This document shows, one piece after another, positions 1 to 8,417 of a stretch of 64,000 nucleotides of DNA. The stretch lies in the NCBI RefSeq assembly GCF_000382305.1, contig NZ_KB908018.1, positions 62,001 through 126,000 of the forward strand. The letters run 5' to 3'. How positions within the stretch are numbered: the first letter of the stretch is position 1; every line of letters begins with the position of its first letter. This DNA comes from Vitreoscilla stercoraria DSM 513. GTDB lineage: Bacteria; Pseudomonadota; Gammaproteobacteria; Burkholderiales; Neisseriaceae. The notes under the pieces were generated by a model. That model was not told where the DNA came from. It made no database searches and saw nothing but the letters and a program-made list of their open reading frames with translations. The position numbers and the translations under genes were made by a program.

Positions 1-702
1 GGCTTGTTGCCTAACCAAGCGCGTGAAACGGCGTTTGCTTTGGGTTTGGAAGGCAAGCAAATCAATCAATTCGTCAAATTGATGACAGGTTCTTACCAAG
101 CTTTTGTTGAAAACGATTTTGCTTTGTTTGAAATCAACCCATTGTCTGTGCGTGAAAATGGCGAATTGGCTTGTGTGGATGCAAAAATCGGCATCGATTC
201 TAATGCTTTGTACCGTTTGCCAGAAGTGGCTGCTCAACGTGACAAATCTCAAGAGAACGAGCGTGAATTGAAAGCTTCTGAGTTTGATTTGAACTATGTG
301 GCTTTGGAAGGCAACATCGGCTGTATGGTGAACGGTGCTGGTTTGGCAATGGCAACCATGGACATCATCAAATTGTACGGTGGCCAACCTGCAAACTTCT
401 TGGACGTTGGTGGTGGCGCGACCAAAGAACGCGTGGTTGAAGCGTTCAAATTGATTTTGGCTGATCCTTCTGTGCAAGGCGTATTGGTTAATATCTTCGG
501 TGGTATTGTACGTTGCGACATGATTGCTGAAGCGATTATTGCTGCGGTCAAAGAAGTGAACGTAACCGTACCAGTGGTTGTGCGCTTGGAAGGCAACAAT
601 GCAGAGTTGGGTGCGCAAATCTTGCGTGATTCTGGCTTGCAATTGATCCCTGCTGATGGTTTGTCTGACGCAGCTCAAAAAATCGTTGAAGCTGTTAAAT
701 AA
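1..702 (+). CDS. sucC: Succinyl-CoA synthetase beta subunit, 3' part (gene starts before the window)
   Basis: This subunit carries the ADP/GDP-grasp part of the TCA-cycle enzyme that interconverts succinyl-CoA and succinate with nucleotide phosphorylation. The reading frame is open from base 1, so about 233 C-terminal residues of a protein usually near 388 are present and the start lies upstream. Visible family segments are FEINPL and DAKIG (metal-binding part of the ATP-grasp fold), a glycine-rich stretch FLDVGGGAT, NIFGGIVRCD and VVRLEGNN. The gene ends 11 bases before sucD, and the two clearly form one operon. Identity is secure; only the N-terminal part is missing. Confidence 0.96.
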   Translation, partial: GLLPNQARETAFALGLEGKQINQFVKLMTGSYQAFVENDFALFEINPLSVRENGELACVDAKIGIDSNALYRLPEVAAQRDKSQENERELKASEFDLNYVALEGNIGCMVNGAGLAMATMDIIKLYGGQPANFLDVGGGATKERVVEAFKLILADPSVQGVLVNIFGGIVRCDMIAEAIIAAVKEVNVTVPVVVRLEGNNAELGAQILRDSGLQLIPADGLSDAAQKIVEAVK

Positions 703-713
703 GGAGTGAATGA

Positions 714-1607
714 ATGAGCGTTTTAGTCAATAAAAATACCAAAGTATTGGTACAAGGTTTTACCGGTAAAAACGGTACTTTTCACTCTGAACAAGCTTTG
801 GCTTATGGTACTCAAGTAGTCGGTGGTGTGACTCCTGGTAAAGGTGGTCAATCTCACTTGAACTTGCCAGTATTCAACACCATGAAAGATGCGGTTAAAG
901 AAACAGGTGCAGATGCTTCTGTAATCTATGTGCCAGCACCATTTGTTTTGGATTCTATCGTTGAAGCGGTAGATTCAGGCGTGGGTTTGATTGTGGTGAT
1001 TACTGAAGGTGTGCCAACGATTGATATGTTGAAAGCCAAGCGTTACTTGGAAACCAACGGTAATGGTACACGTTTGGTAGGTCCTAACTGCCCAGGCGTG
1101 ATCACTCCAGGCGAATGTAAAATTGGTATTATGCCAGGTCACATTCATACACCAGGTCGCATCGGTATCATTTCTCGTTCTGGTACTTTGACTTACGAAG
1201 CTGTGGCGCAAACCACCAAATTGGGCTTGGGTCAGTCTACTTGTATCGGTATCGGTGGTGACCCGATTCCTGGTATGAACCAAATTGATGCTTTGGAATT
1301 GTTCCAAAACGACCCAGACACTGACGCAATCATCATGATTGGTGAAATTGGCGGCACTGCGGAAGAAGAAGCAGCTGAATACATCCAATCTAACGTGACC
1401 AAACCTGTTGTGGGCTACATCGCTGGTGTGACCGCGCCTAAAGGCAAACGTATGGGTCATGCTGGTGCAATCATTTCTGGTGGTAAAGGTACTGCTGATG
1501 AGAAATTCGCAGCTTTTGAACGCGCAGGCATGGCTTACACTCGTAGCCCTGCTGAGTTGGGTTCGACCATGTTGGAAGTGTTAAAAGCACGTGGCATGGT
1601 TAAGTAA
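714..1607 (+). CDS. sucD: Succinyl-CoA synthetase alpha subunit
   Basis: The alpha subunit binds CoA and carries the histidine that is phosphorylated during the succinyl-CoA synthetase reaction in the cytoplasmic TCA cycle. The 297-residue length matches the family. Visible segments are the Rossmann CoA-binding start QGFTGKNGTFHSEQ, the VGPNCPGVITPGE block and the active-site histidine in GHAGAI at about residue 249. The ATG is preceded by an AAGGAG ribosome binding site, 11 bases after sucC. A hairpin terminator built from two copies of the DUS-like motif follows the gene. Confidence 0.97.
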   Translation: MSVLVNKNTKVLVQGFTGKNGTFHSEQALAYGTQVVGGVTPGKGGQSHLNLPVFNTMKDAVKETGADASVIYVPAPFVLDSIVEAVDSGVGLIVVITEGVPTIDMLKAKRYLETNGNGTRLVGPNCPGVITPGECKIGIMPGHIHTPGRIGIISRSGTLTYEAVAQTTKLGLGQSTCIGIGGDPIPGMNQIDALELFQNDPDTDAIIMIGEIGGTAEEEAAEYIQSNVTKPVVGYIAGVTAPKGKRMGHAGAIISGGKGTADEKFAAFERAGMAYTRSPAELGSTMLEVLKARGMVK

Positions 1608-1656
1608 TGGCTTGATAAAAATCAACATAAATGAAATGTTTGTGTAGATTTGAAAA

Positions 1657-1690
1657 TAAAAGCGTCCTGTAAACTTACAGGACGCTTTTT
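1657..1690 (+). terminator. Terminator made of an inverted pair of DUS-like motifs
   Basis: AAAGCGTCCTGTAA and its exact complement TTACAGGACGCTTT face each other across a few bases and are followed by a T run. It lies 50 bases after sucD and should end the sucCD transcript. The arms are the DUS-like repeat discussed in the findings. Confidence 0.9.
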
Positions 1691-1779
1691 GTTGTATGCT
1701 TAAGATATAGCGAGTGCAATAAATGTGTAGTTATTGATTGCCATCGCAGATTGATTGTTTACTTCTGGAGGAATGAAAG

Positions 1780-2091
1780 ATGTCACAAGAATTTGAAAAT
1801 CGCAAAAATGAATTGTTGAACGATGTGCGCGAAGTTTTGAAAGAGGCTGAAACATTGTACAAATCGGCAGTAGATGATGGATCTGCCGAAGCGCAAGAAT
1901 TAAAGTCTAAATTGAAAGATCAATTGGACAATGCCAAGGTCAAATACGCTTCGTTAGAAGCGACTGTGGCAGACAAAGCCAAAGAAACGGCCAAGCAGGC
2001 CGATGTATTGGTGCATGAAAAACCTTATCAAGCATTGGGCATTGCGGCAGCTGCGGGTTTGTTATTGGGTGTGTTGTTGACACGCAAGTGA
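1780..2091 (+). CDS. DUF883 (YqjD/ElaB-type) membrane-anchored protein
   Basis: This 103-residue protein has a long charged alpha-helical body rich in Glu, Lys and Ala followed by one C-terminal membrane segment (GIAAAAGLLLGVLL) and a short basic tail. That is the layout of the DUF883 family, whose E. coli members YqjD and ElaB are C-tail-anchored inner-membrane proteins reported to associate with ribosomes in stationary phase. The start follows a GGAGG-type site in CTGGAGGAATG. It sits just ahead of YqjE- and YqjK-like genes, the same order as E. coli yqjD-yqjE-yqjK, which supports the call. The molecular role is not established. Confidence 0.85.
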   Translation: MSQEFENRKNELLNDVREVLKEAETLYKSAVDDGSAEAQELKSKLKDQLDNAKVKYASLEATVADKAKETAKQADVLVHEKPYQALGIAAAAGLLLGVLLTRK

Positions 2092-2165
2092 AATAATCTC
2101 AATAGTCTGCCTCAGGATGAGCATCATTCTGAGGCAGTTTGTATCTGATGTGAAAGGAGAAGCTT

Positions 2166-2582
2166 GTGAGTAAAGACCATCCAAGTCAATTTTCACTGTT
2201 AAAAGATTTGCTCGGCGACGGTTTAGATTTGCTGTTGATACGCGCCAAAATGGCTCGGGTAGATTTGTTGGGTTTCAAAGATGCGTTGTTAAAAATCATC
2301 TTGTGTGCCATTGCTGCGGTAGTGGTCGCATTTCTAGGTATTATTTGTTTGTTGTTTGCTTTGAATGCTGTATTGAGCCCAGTGGCAAAAATTTGGGTGT
2401 TTTTTGGATTGGTTGGCTTGGCTCTGATTGTCGTTGCCTCTTTGACAGCCATGATTTTGAATGCTTTGCAAAGTCAACAAGCATTTTTAAAAACCACACT
2501 GGATGATTTACAGGACGACTTAGCCTATATTCGCGGGCAAAAAAATTACGGTGACATTCATATTGAGGAGTTGGAAAAATGA
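2166..2582 (+). CDS. YqjE-like (holin-X/DUF1469) inner-membrane protein
   Basis: This 138-residue protein has two adjacent hydrophobic helices (about residues 42-65 and 75-98), and its ends are charged. Together with the upstream DUF883 gene this fits the YqjE family, which automatic tools often call phage holin family although nothing phage-like surrounds it here. The GTG start is chosen because AAAGGAG lies seven bases upstream. It overlaps the next gene by four bases (ATGA), indicating translational coupling. A one-mismatch DUS-like copy lies near position 2511. Function is unknown beyond membrane location. Confidence 0.8.
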   Translation: MSKDHPSQFSLLKDLLGDGLDLLLIRAKMARVDLLGFKDALLKIILCAIAAVVVAFLGIICLLFALNAVLSPVAKIWVFFGLVGLALIVVASLTAMILNALQSQQAFLKTTLDDLQDDLAYIRGQKNYGDIHIEELEK

Positions 2583-2839
2583 CACCTGATGAAGAAAAAG
2601 AATTATTGGAGTTAGAAGCACAAATCATTCGCTTGCGTATGTTGAATAATCAATATGCCCGCCATTTGCGTAAGAAAACATCCCATTCTTTGTTGGGCAA
2701 TGTATCGGTAGTGAGGCAATTGGGTGAGGTCAATCCAGAGACTTGGCGCGCTTTTATAACACCGAACACTGTGCACAATAAAATTTTAATGCTGGTCATC
2801 ACTGCGCTACTGGCATTTTTTAAGAAAAAGCGCTCTTAA
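2579..2839 (+). CDS. YqjK-like small membrane protein
   Basis: This 86-residue protein has a charged N-terminal helix (EEKELLELEAQIIRLR), a middle region and a C-terminal hydrophobic segment (ILMLVITALLAFF) ending in KKKRS. It starts inside the stop codon of the YqjE-like gene and is followed by a terminator, so it is the last gene of the trio. Its position and size match E. coli YqjK, but sequence similarity is only suggested by eye. Function is unknown. Confidence 0.65.
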   Translation: MTPDEEKELLELEAQIIRLRMLNNQYARHLRKKTSHSLLGNVSVVRQLGEVNPETWRAFITPNTVHNKILMLVITALLAFFKKKRS

Positions 2840-2843
2840 ACCC

Positions 2844-2868
2844 AACGCCTGAATATCAGGCGTTTTTC
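2844..2868 (+). terminator. Terminator of the yqjDEK-like operon
   Basis: AACGCCTGA and TCAGGCGTT pair across a three-base loop and are followed by a T run, five bases after the stop codon. Confidence 0.85.
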
Positions 2869-3479
2869 TTTGGTTTTCAATGGATTTATGGTGCGTATTG
2901 GTCAATGAGGGCATTGATTCAGGCGAATTGGCTTTTTTATGAATAATTGTAAGAAATTTACAACAATTATATTAGATGTGCGTTTGGTTAAAGATACACA
3001 GTGTTTGAGAGGAAAACTGTTTTATTTATAAGGTGTTTATGATGTGGTGATAGGGTATTGCCCATTGGTTGGTTGGATTTGGCAAAAACAGCAACGTTTA
3101 AATTGATTAATTTGAGTACGATTATAGTATCTGAATACCATCTGAAAATAATTCTTATAGATGACTGGAAATAACATTTTGGTGATATTGGGTGAGCATG
3201 GTGGTTAACAGCGTTAAAGCTAAGAGTGGCTTCGGTGTACCGTATTTGATACTCACGGAAAAAAAGTTAGATTGAGATTAATGTCTCATCCAGATAGGAA
3301 TGATGTATGTTAAATAGATTATTTCTTTGGTTTTTACCAGTGTGAATCGCAGTATTGTTGCTTTATGTTAAAGAAAAAATCAGCTTAAATTTTTTGTTGT
3401 GCGTTGCAAAAAAATCGGTTAAGGTACGCCTACTACAGAGCAAAAATGAAACTAAATTTCGTAGAAGGAAACTGATAAA
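2869..3479. other. Intergenic region ahead of the SDR gene
   Basis: About 610 AT-rich bases with no convincing gene; the open frame at its end is a shadow with no ribosome binding site. An imperfect nested inverted repeat lies at 2943-2971 (ATAATTGTAA ... ACAATTAT), which could be a regulator site or a weak hairpin. The promoter of the downstream gene should be here, but I cannot pick it with confidence. Confidence 0.4.
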
Positions 3480-4220
3480 ATGCGTTTACAAGATAAAGTT
3501 GCAATCATTACGGGTGGTGCAAGTGGTATTGGCTTGGCAACTGCCATCAAATTTGCACAAGAAGGTGCGTTTGTAGCCATTGGTGATTTGAATCAAGAAG
3601 CCATTGATGCAGCCATCAAAGAAGTTGAGGCTGTTGGCGGTCAAGCGGTCGGTTACATTTTGGATGTGACCAAAACAGACCAAATTGCGGCGATGCGCGA
3701 TGCGTTGTTAGCTGATAAAGGTCGCATTGATATTTTGGTTAATAATGCTGGCATCGTATTGGATGCGCAATTGATTAAAATGACTGAAGACCAATTTGAT
3801 AAAGTCATCGATATCAATTTGAAAGGCTCTTACAACATGGCGCGCGCTTTGGTAGACACTATGGTGGCACAAGGCTCTGGCGTGATTTTGAATGCCAGCT
3901 CAGTTGTGGGCGTGTACGGCAACTTTGGCCAAACCAATTACGCTGCTACGAAGTTCGGTGTCATTGGTATGGTGAAAACATGGGCGCGCGAATTGGGTAA
4001 AAAAGGCATTCGTGCCAATGCAGTTTGTCCAGGTTTTGTAGGTACGCCAATTTTGAAAGCCATGCCAGAAAAAGTATTGCAAAGTATGGCGGATAACATT
4101 CCGATGAAACGTTTGGCTGAGCCAAGTGAAATCGCGAATGTATATGCATTCTTGGCGTCAGATGAAGCCAGCTATATTAATGGTGCAGCCATTGAAGTCA
4201 CTGGTGGCTTAACTTTGTAA
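3480..4220 (+). CDS. Short-chain dehydrogenase/reductase, FabG-like
   Basis: This is a classical 246-residue SDR: nucleotide-binding TGGASGIG at residues 11-18, NNAG at 88-91, catalytic Ser140 or Ser141 in NASS, and the Tyr154-x3-Lys158 pair in YAATK, with PG near 185. An acidic residue after the second beta strand (Asp36 in GDLN) is more typical of NAD(H) than of NADP(H) preference. FabG-type 3-oxoacyl-ACP reductases and acetoacetyl-CoA or hydroxyacyl-CoA dehydrogenases look alike, so the substrate is not settled. The gene stands alone, not beside other fab genes, which argues against it being the housekeeping fabG. The start follows a GAAGGAAA site. Confidence 0.85.
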   Translation: MRLQDKVAIITGGASGIGLATAIKFAQEGAFVAIGDLNQEAIDAAIKEVEAVGGQAVGYILDVTKTDQIAAMRDALLADKGRIDILVNNAGIVLDAQLIKMTEDQFDKVIDINLKGSYNMARALVDTMVAQGSGVILNASSVVGVYGNFGQTNYAATKFGVIGMVKTWARELGKKGIRANAVCPGFVGTPILKAMPEKVLQSMADNIPMKRLAEPSEIANVYAFLASDEASYINGAAIEVTGGLTL

Positions 4221-4232
4221 TTGAATTGAATG

Positions 4233-4267
4233 AAAGCGTCCTGTAATTTTACAGGGCGCTTTTTTTA
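4233..4267 (+). terminator. DUS-pair terminator after the SDR gene
   Basis: AAAGCGTCCTGTAA faces TTACAGGGCGCTTT (one base differs from a perfect pair) followed by TTTTTT. It is the last DUS-like copy before an 8.7 kb stretch that has none. Confidence 0.88.
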
Positions 4268-4499
4268 TGAGATGTTGGGAATTTGGCTTAGTAATGGTGC
4301 TTAATTGATATCTAACAGTTACATTGATGGCAATTTCGGTTAGAATCTAAATAAATATATCTATCTATAATATTGGCATTGCTGTGAGTGTTATATATAA
4401 GCCATAGTGAAACGTTTGTTTGATCCACTAAGAATTAATGCAAATCAATATATACTATATATTTGGTATGGTGATGTTGGTAGAGTGGGTTGATGTCGA

Positions 4500-5672
4500 T
4501 TGAATGTTAATTTTAAAATTTTGGGTACACGCACAGTGAAATCAGTAAAGAATATTGTTTTAATTAGTTCCATGGTAGCCAGCTTAGCTGCTTGTACGGT
4601 TCCGGGTTCTGCACTCAAAATTAATAATAAAAATGTTGTAGCACAATCAGATCAACACGTCAGTATTGATGAGTTGGTAGATATTTATCCTATTACACCT
4701 TTATTGGTTCAGCGTTTGCAAAAACCTGCGTTGCATTCAAAAGAAAATATTGCATTATTGCAAGCCAAGCAAAAATACCAATATCGTGTACAAGCTGGCG
4801 ATGTATTGAGAGTGACTGTTTGGGATCATCCTCAGTTGATGGCTCCAGTTGGGGTTGTACCTGTGTCATCTTCTAGAGATATGCCAACAACTGCTGGTCA
4901 AGTTATACATGAAGATGGTCGGATTTATTATCCTTATGTGGGCGCTATTTCTGTTGCAGGTAAAACCACGACTGAAATTCGTCGTATCGTCACTCAGCGT
5001 TTGGCGGGCTATATTAAAAATCCTAAAGTTGAAGTTGATGTGGTTCAATACCGTTCGCAACGAGTGTATGTTTCTGGTGCAGTGAGGGCATCTAATCAAT
5101 TGCCTATTACGAATGTTCCTTTAACTTTGTTAGATGCCATTAATAATGTGGGCGGTTACAATGAAAATGCGGACATCCAAAATATTAAAATCACTCGTGA
5201 TGGTCGAGATCTTGCAGTTTCTTTGTATGATTTGATGCAACACGGTGATTTAAGCCAAAACTTATTGTTGAAAGATGGCGATGTGGTTTATGTACCTAAT
5301 AATGAGCGTATGAAAGTGCACATTTTAGGAGAAGTACAGGCGCAAAAAACGTTGCGTATGGAACCCGCTGGCATGACATTAACGGCTGCTTTAGGTGCAG
5401 CCAATGGCTTGAATAATAATATTGCTAATGCCAAAGGTGTTTTTGTGATTAGAGCTGAAAGTGGTATGTCAAATAATAAAATAGGTAAAATTTACCAACT
5501 GGACTTATCTGATGCCAGTGCTCATGTCTTGGGAGCGCAGTTTCAACTAGAGCCTAATGATGTGGTTTATGTAACTGCGGCTCCTGTGGCACGTTGGAAT
5601 CGCGTTTTATCTAATATTTTCCCTTCAGTATCAAGTTTATTGGCGGTAAGTAATTCGGTTGGTAGCTTTTAA
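4500..5672 (+). CDS. wza: Wza-like outer-membrane polysaccharide export lipoprotein
   Basis: This is the outer-membrane pore protein of Wzx/Wzy-type capsule or exopolysaccharide export. The 390-residue length fits Wza (about 380). A lipoprotein signal peptide ends in LAAC with the lipid-bearing Cys near residue 32. Then follow the polysaccharide-export motif YRVQAGDVLRVTVWDHPQL and two SLBB-type blocks (VYVSGAV ... and VHILGEV ...). The frame opens at TTG 4500; an in-frame GTG at 4536 gives a more ordinary 20-residue signal peptide and may be the true start. Wzb- and Wzc-like genes follow at once, so the three form a standard export and phosphorylation set. No sugar-assembly genes are nearby. 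Confidence 0.9.
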   Translation: MNVNFKILGTRTVKSVKNIVLISSMVASLAACTVPGSALKINNKNVVAQSDQHVSIDELVDIYPITPLLVQRLQKPALHSKENIALLQAKQKYQYRVQAGDVLRVTVWDHPQLMAPVGVVPVSSSRDMPTTAGQVIHEDGRIYYPYVGAISVAGKTTTEIRRIVTQRLAGYIKNPKVEVDVVQYRSQRVYVSGAVRASNQLPITNVPLTLLDAINNVGGYNENADIQNIKITRDGRDLAVSLYDLMQHGDLSQNLLLKDGDVVYVPNNERMKVHILGEVQAQKTLRMEPAGMTLTAALGAANGLNNNIANAKGVFVIRAESGMSNNKIGKIYQLDLSDASAHVLGAQFQLEPNDVVYVTAAPVARWNRVLSNIFPSVSSLLAVSNSVGSF

Positions 5673-5706
5673 TTCTAAAAAAGATAAGTAGCATGGTGAT
5701 GGTAGT

Positions 5707-6141
5707 ATGTTTAATAAAATACTTGTAGTATGCGTAGGGAATATCTGTAGATCGCCTATTGGTGAGGCATTGTTGAAAAAATATGTGACTCGTTGTCAAA
5801 TTGATTCAGCAGGGGTCAAGGCTTTGGTTGGGAGTCAGGCTGATGCACAAGCTCAAGCTATTGCAGCAGAACATCATATTGATTTATCTAAGCATGAGGC
5901 CAAGCAGTTGACTCAAAAAATGTGTCAAGAGGCGGATTTGATTTTAGTCATGGAAGCTGGGCACGCTAATGTGATTGATGGTATTTGTCCTATGTCTCGA
6001 GGCAAGGTTATGCTATTTGGCCAGTGGCTTGGTGGCGATAAAGATATTGCCGATCCTTATCAAAAAAGTGATGAAATGTTTGCATTGGTTTATCAAAAAG
6101 TTGATGACGCAGCGAAATATTGGGCACAAAAATTAGGTTAA
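5707..6141 (+). CDS. wzb: Low-molecular-weight protein tyrosine phosphatase, Wzb-like
   Basis: The N-terminus carries the complete active-site loop CVGNICRSP (nucleophile Cys9, Arg15) and the late general-acid motif ADPY, both diagnostic of low-molecular-weight tyrosine phosphatases. The 144-residue length equals Wzb. Lying between wza and wzc, it should dephosphorylate the tyrosine-rich tail of the Wzc kinase and so control polymer export. It starts 34 bases after wza and ends 19 bases before the wzc start. Confidence 0.93.
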   Translation: MFNKILVVCVGNICRSPIGEALLKKYVTRCQIDSAGVKALVGSQADAQAQAIAAEHHIDLSKHEAKQLTQKMCQEADLILVMEAGHANVIDGICPMSRGKVMLFGQWLGGDKDIADPYQKSDEMFALVYQKVDDAAKYWAQKLG

Positions 6142-6160
6142 ATTTGGAAGATTATTGTTG

Positions 6161-8347
6161 ATGGCTAATGCAGAAAATACACGTAATAACAATTCTCGAA
6201 ATGATGAAATTGATTTACATCAATTATGGGATGTAATTAATTTTAATAAGTATAAAATTATTGCAGCAGGAGGGGCAGGATTGTTGTTAGCAGTGGTGTA
6301 TTTGATGTTGGCGTCTCCTGTTTACAAAGCTTCTGCATTGATTCAAGTTAGTTCAAATCAAAATAATTCGATTCTTGGAGGAGGCGGTGCTGCAAGTTTG
6401 TTAGGTGGTGGTGGTGGTAATAAATCAGATATTGAAATCAACTTAGCTAGATCCCGTATGGTTTTAGGCAAGACTGTGGATGATTTGGGTATAGATCTGC
6501 AAATTCAATATGATGAATTACCTTTGATAGGCCAATTATCACGTGACAATATAGCTGCCAATAAAGCTTTAGGGGTTAAAGTATTTAATATATCCGATCA
6601 ACTTAGAAACCGAGAGTTTATTTTAGAAAATATTGATGGTAAAAGTTATCGTCTTTATATACCTGAAGATATTGATGGTAAGACCGCTGATTCTAATCCG
6701 ATAGAGGGTAAAGTAGGTAGTTCTTTGAAAGCTTCGGGAATTGAACTCTTTGTGAGTCAGATTGACGCCAAAGAGGGTCAGAAGTTTCTATTAACAAAAC
6801 AGTCTCGCCTGGCAGCTATTGAAGCGATGCGTAATAATTTAACAGTTAATGACGTTGGGCGTGATACCGGTATTTTAGCTTTCTCTTATGTGGGTACGGA
6901 TAAAGCCCTGATTAAAAATATTTTGAATCAGGTAGTGTCAAATTATGTGGTACAAGATCAAGAGTTTGGTATTTCTTCTGCAGGAAAAAGCTTAGATTTT
7001 ATTAATAAGCAGCTGCCTGTAACCAAAGAGTCTTTGCAAATTGCTGAAGATGAATATAATGCTTTCCGTGAAAAAAATGCGACAATTGATCTGACGGTAG
7101 AGGCCGCCTCGATTTTACAGAACCTCACGAAAATAGAGGCGGACTTGACTATGTTGGCGACTAAAGAAGCCGAGTTGGCTGAATTGTTTACCAAAGATCA
7201 TCCAAACTACCAAGCCTTGTTGGAACAACGAAAAATTTTAATGAGTAATAAAGATAGTTTGACGCAGCGTGTATCCACTATGCCACAGCTACAACAAGAT
7301 ATTATTCGTTTGCGTCGTGAAGTAGAAATACAGCAGGCAGTGTATATGCAGTTGTTGAATAAGCGCCAAGAGTTCTCAATTTTACAGGCAAGTAGTTCTG
7401 GTAAAGTGCGCGTAGTAGATGAGGGAGTTACCTTAGAAGAGCCGATTAAACCGAAAAAATCATTGATATTGTTCTTGTTAACAATCGGTTTCGCTGGTTT
7501 GGCTTCTGTCTATTTTGTATTAAAATCTTTATTTAATCGTACGATTACGGAAGCGCAGAGTTTAAATAAATTGGGTGTGGATGTGTTAGCCAGCATTCCA
7601 TTATCGACAGTGCAAAAAAACAAAGATACATTATTTAAAAGTAAAAACAACAGTAAAGCAACTCGTACAGATTACTTGTTAGCCAAAGAAATGCCAACTG
7701 ATGCAACGGTAGAGGCTATTAGAGCATTGCGTACCAGTGTTTACTTTATGGTGATGGAAGCTAAAAATAATATTTTGATGGTGTCTGGCGCTACTTCAGG
7801 TTTGGGTAAAAGCTTTGTCAGTGTGAACTTGGCTGTTGTGATGGCGCAATCGTCTAAAAAAGTTTTAATTGTTGATGCAGATATGAGAAATGGCTATTTA
7901 CATGCCATGCTTAAACAGCCATTAGACTTTGGTTTTAGTGATGTGCTATCTGGTAAATGTACCGTAAATGATGCTATTCGCAAAACTGAAATAGATGGTT
8001 TGGATATTATCACGAGGGGCGAATTACCAAATAATCCTGCTGAATTGTTGATGAGCTCAGATTTAACTCATGTACTCAAAGAAGCAATGAGTCAATACGA
8101 TTATATTATTTTGGATGTACCTCCTATTATGGCAGTTACTGACGCAGCAATCATGGGTCAACAAGTTGGTAGTACTGTGATTGTGGCACGTTATGGCGTG
8201 ACAACCGAACAAGATATTGAAAATACTATTTCACGATTTAACAGTAGTAATGTTGTGGTTAAAGGTGCTGTTTTGAATGGCGTAGAAAAATCTGCAAATA
8301 ACCAATATGCGTATGAGGCATATAATAATTATCAACATCGATCTTAA
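6161..8347 (+). CDS. wzc: Wzc-like polysaccharide co-polymerase and BY-kinase
   Basis: This inner-membrane protein combines a Wzz chain-length domain with a bacterial tyrosine kinase. The ATG at 6161 is chosen over the TTG six bases earlier because GGAAG lies about ten bases upstream. Near the N-terminus is the first membrane helix (AAGGAGLLLAVVYLML), then a large periplasmic part with a glycine-rich patch (LGGGG twice) and coiled-coil helices, and a second membrane helix near residues 425-445. The cytoplasmic kinase has Walker A TSGLGKS (Lys near 550), Walker A' VLIVDADMR and Walker B YIILDVPP. The C-terminal tail has four closely spaced tyrosines (QYAYEAYNNYQ), the usual autophosphorylation cluster. 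Confidence 0.94.
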   Translation: MANAENTRNNNSRNDEIDLHQLWDVINFNKYKIIAAGGAGLLLAVVYLMLASPVYKASALIQVSSNQNNSILGGGGAASLLGGGGGNKSDIEINLARSRMVLGKTVDDLGIDLQIQYDELPLIGQLSRDNIAANKALGVKVFNISDQLRNREFILENIDGKSYRLYIPEDIDGKTADSNPIEGKVGSSLKASGIELFVSQIDAKEGQKFLLTKQSRLAAIEAMRNNLTVNDVGRDTGILAFSYVGTDKALIKNILNQVVSNYVVQDQEFGISSAGKSLDFINKQLPVTKESLQIAEDEYNAFREKNATIDLTVEAASILQNLTKIEADLTMLATKEAELAELFTKDHPNYQALLEQRKILMSNKDSLTQRVSTMPQLQQDIIRLRREVEIQQAVYMQLLNKRQEFSILQASSSGKVRVVDEGVTLEEPIKPKKSLILFLLTIGFAGLASVYFVLKSLFNRTITEAQSLNKLGVDVLASIPLSTVQKNKDTLFKSKNNSKATRTDYLLAKEMPTDATVEAIRALRTSVYFMVMEAKNNILMVSGATSGLGKSFVSVNLAVVMAQSSKKVLIVDADMRNGYLHAMLKQPLDFGFSDVLSGKCTVNDAIRKTEIDGLDIITRGELPNNPAELLMSSDLTHVLKEAMSQYDYIILDVPPIMAVTDAAIMGQQVGSTVIVARYGVTTEQDIENTISRFNSSNVVVKGAVLNGVEKSANNQYAYEAYNNYQHRS

Positions 8348-8417
8348 ATATTTGATAACTTTTAAAAAGTTAAAAATACCAAATTGATATTTGATTAGGG
8401 TGATTCAATTGGAAACA

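Noticed and set aside
294..599. Minus-strand open frame inside sucC
   Set aside because: It runs antisense to a certain gene, has no ribosome binding site and no recognisable protein features. Many similar antisense frames exist across the window because of strong TTG/CAA codon use.
2166..2582. Prophage holin reading of the YqjE-like gene
   Set aside because: No phage genes surround it and its neighbours are YqjD- and YqjK-like, so it is a chromosomal membrane protein.
3355..3576. 73-codon open frame overlapping the SDR start
   Set aside because: It overlaps the well-supported SDR gene in another frame, lacks a ribosome site and has a composition typical of AT-rich noise.
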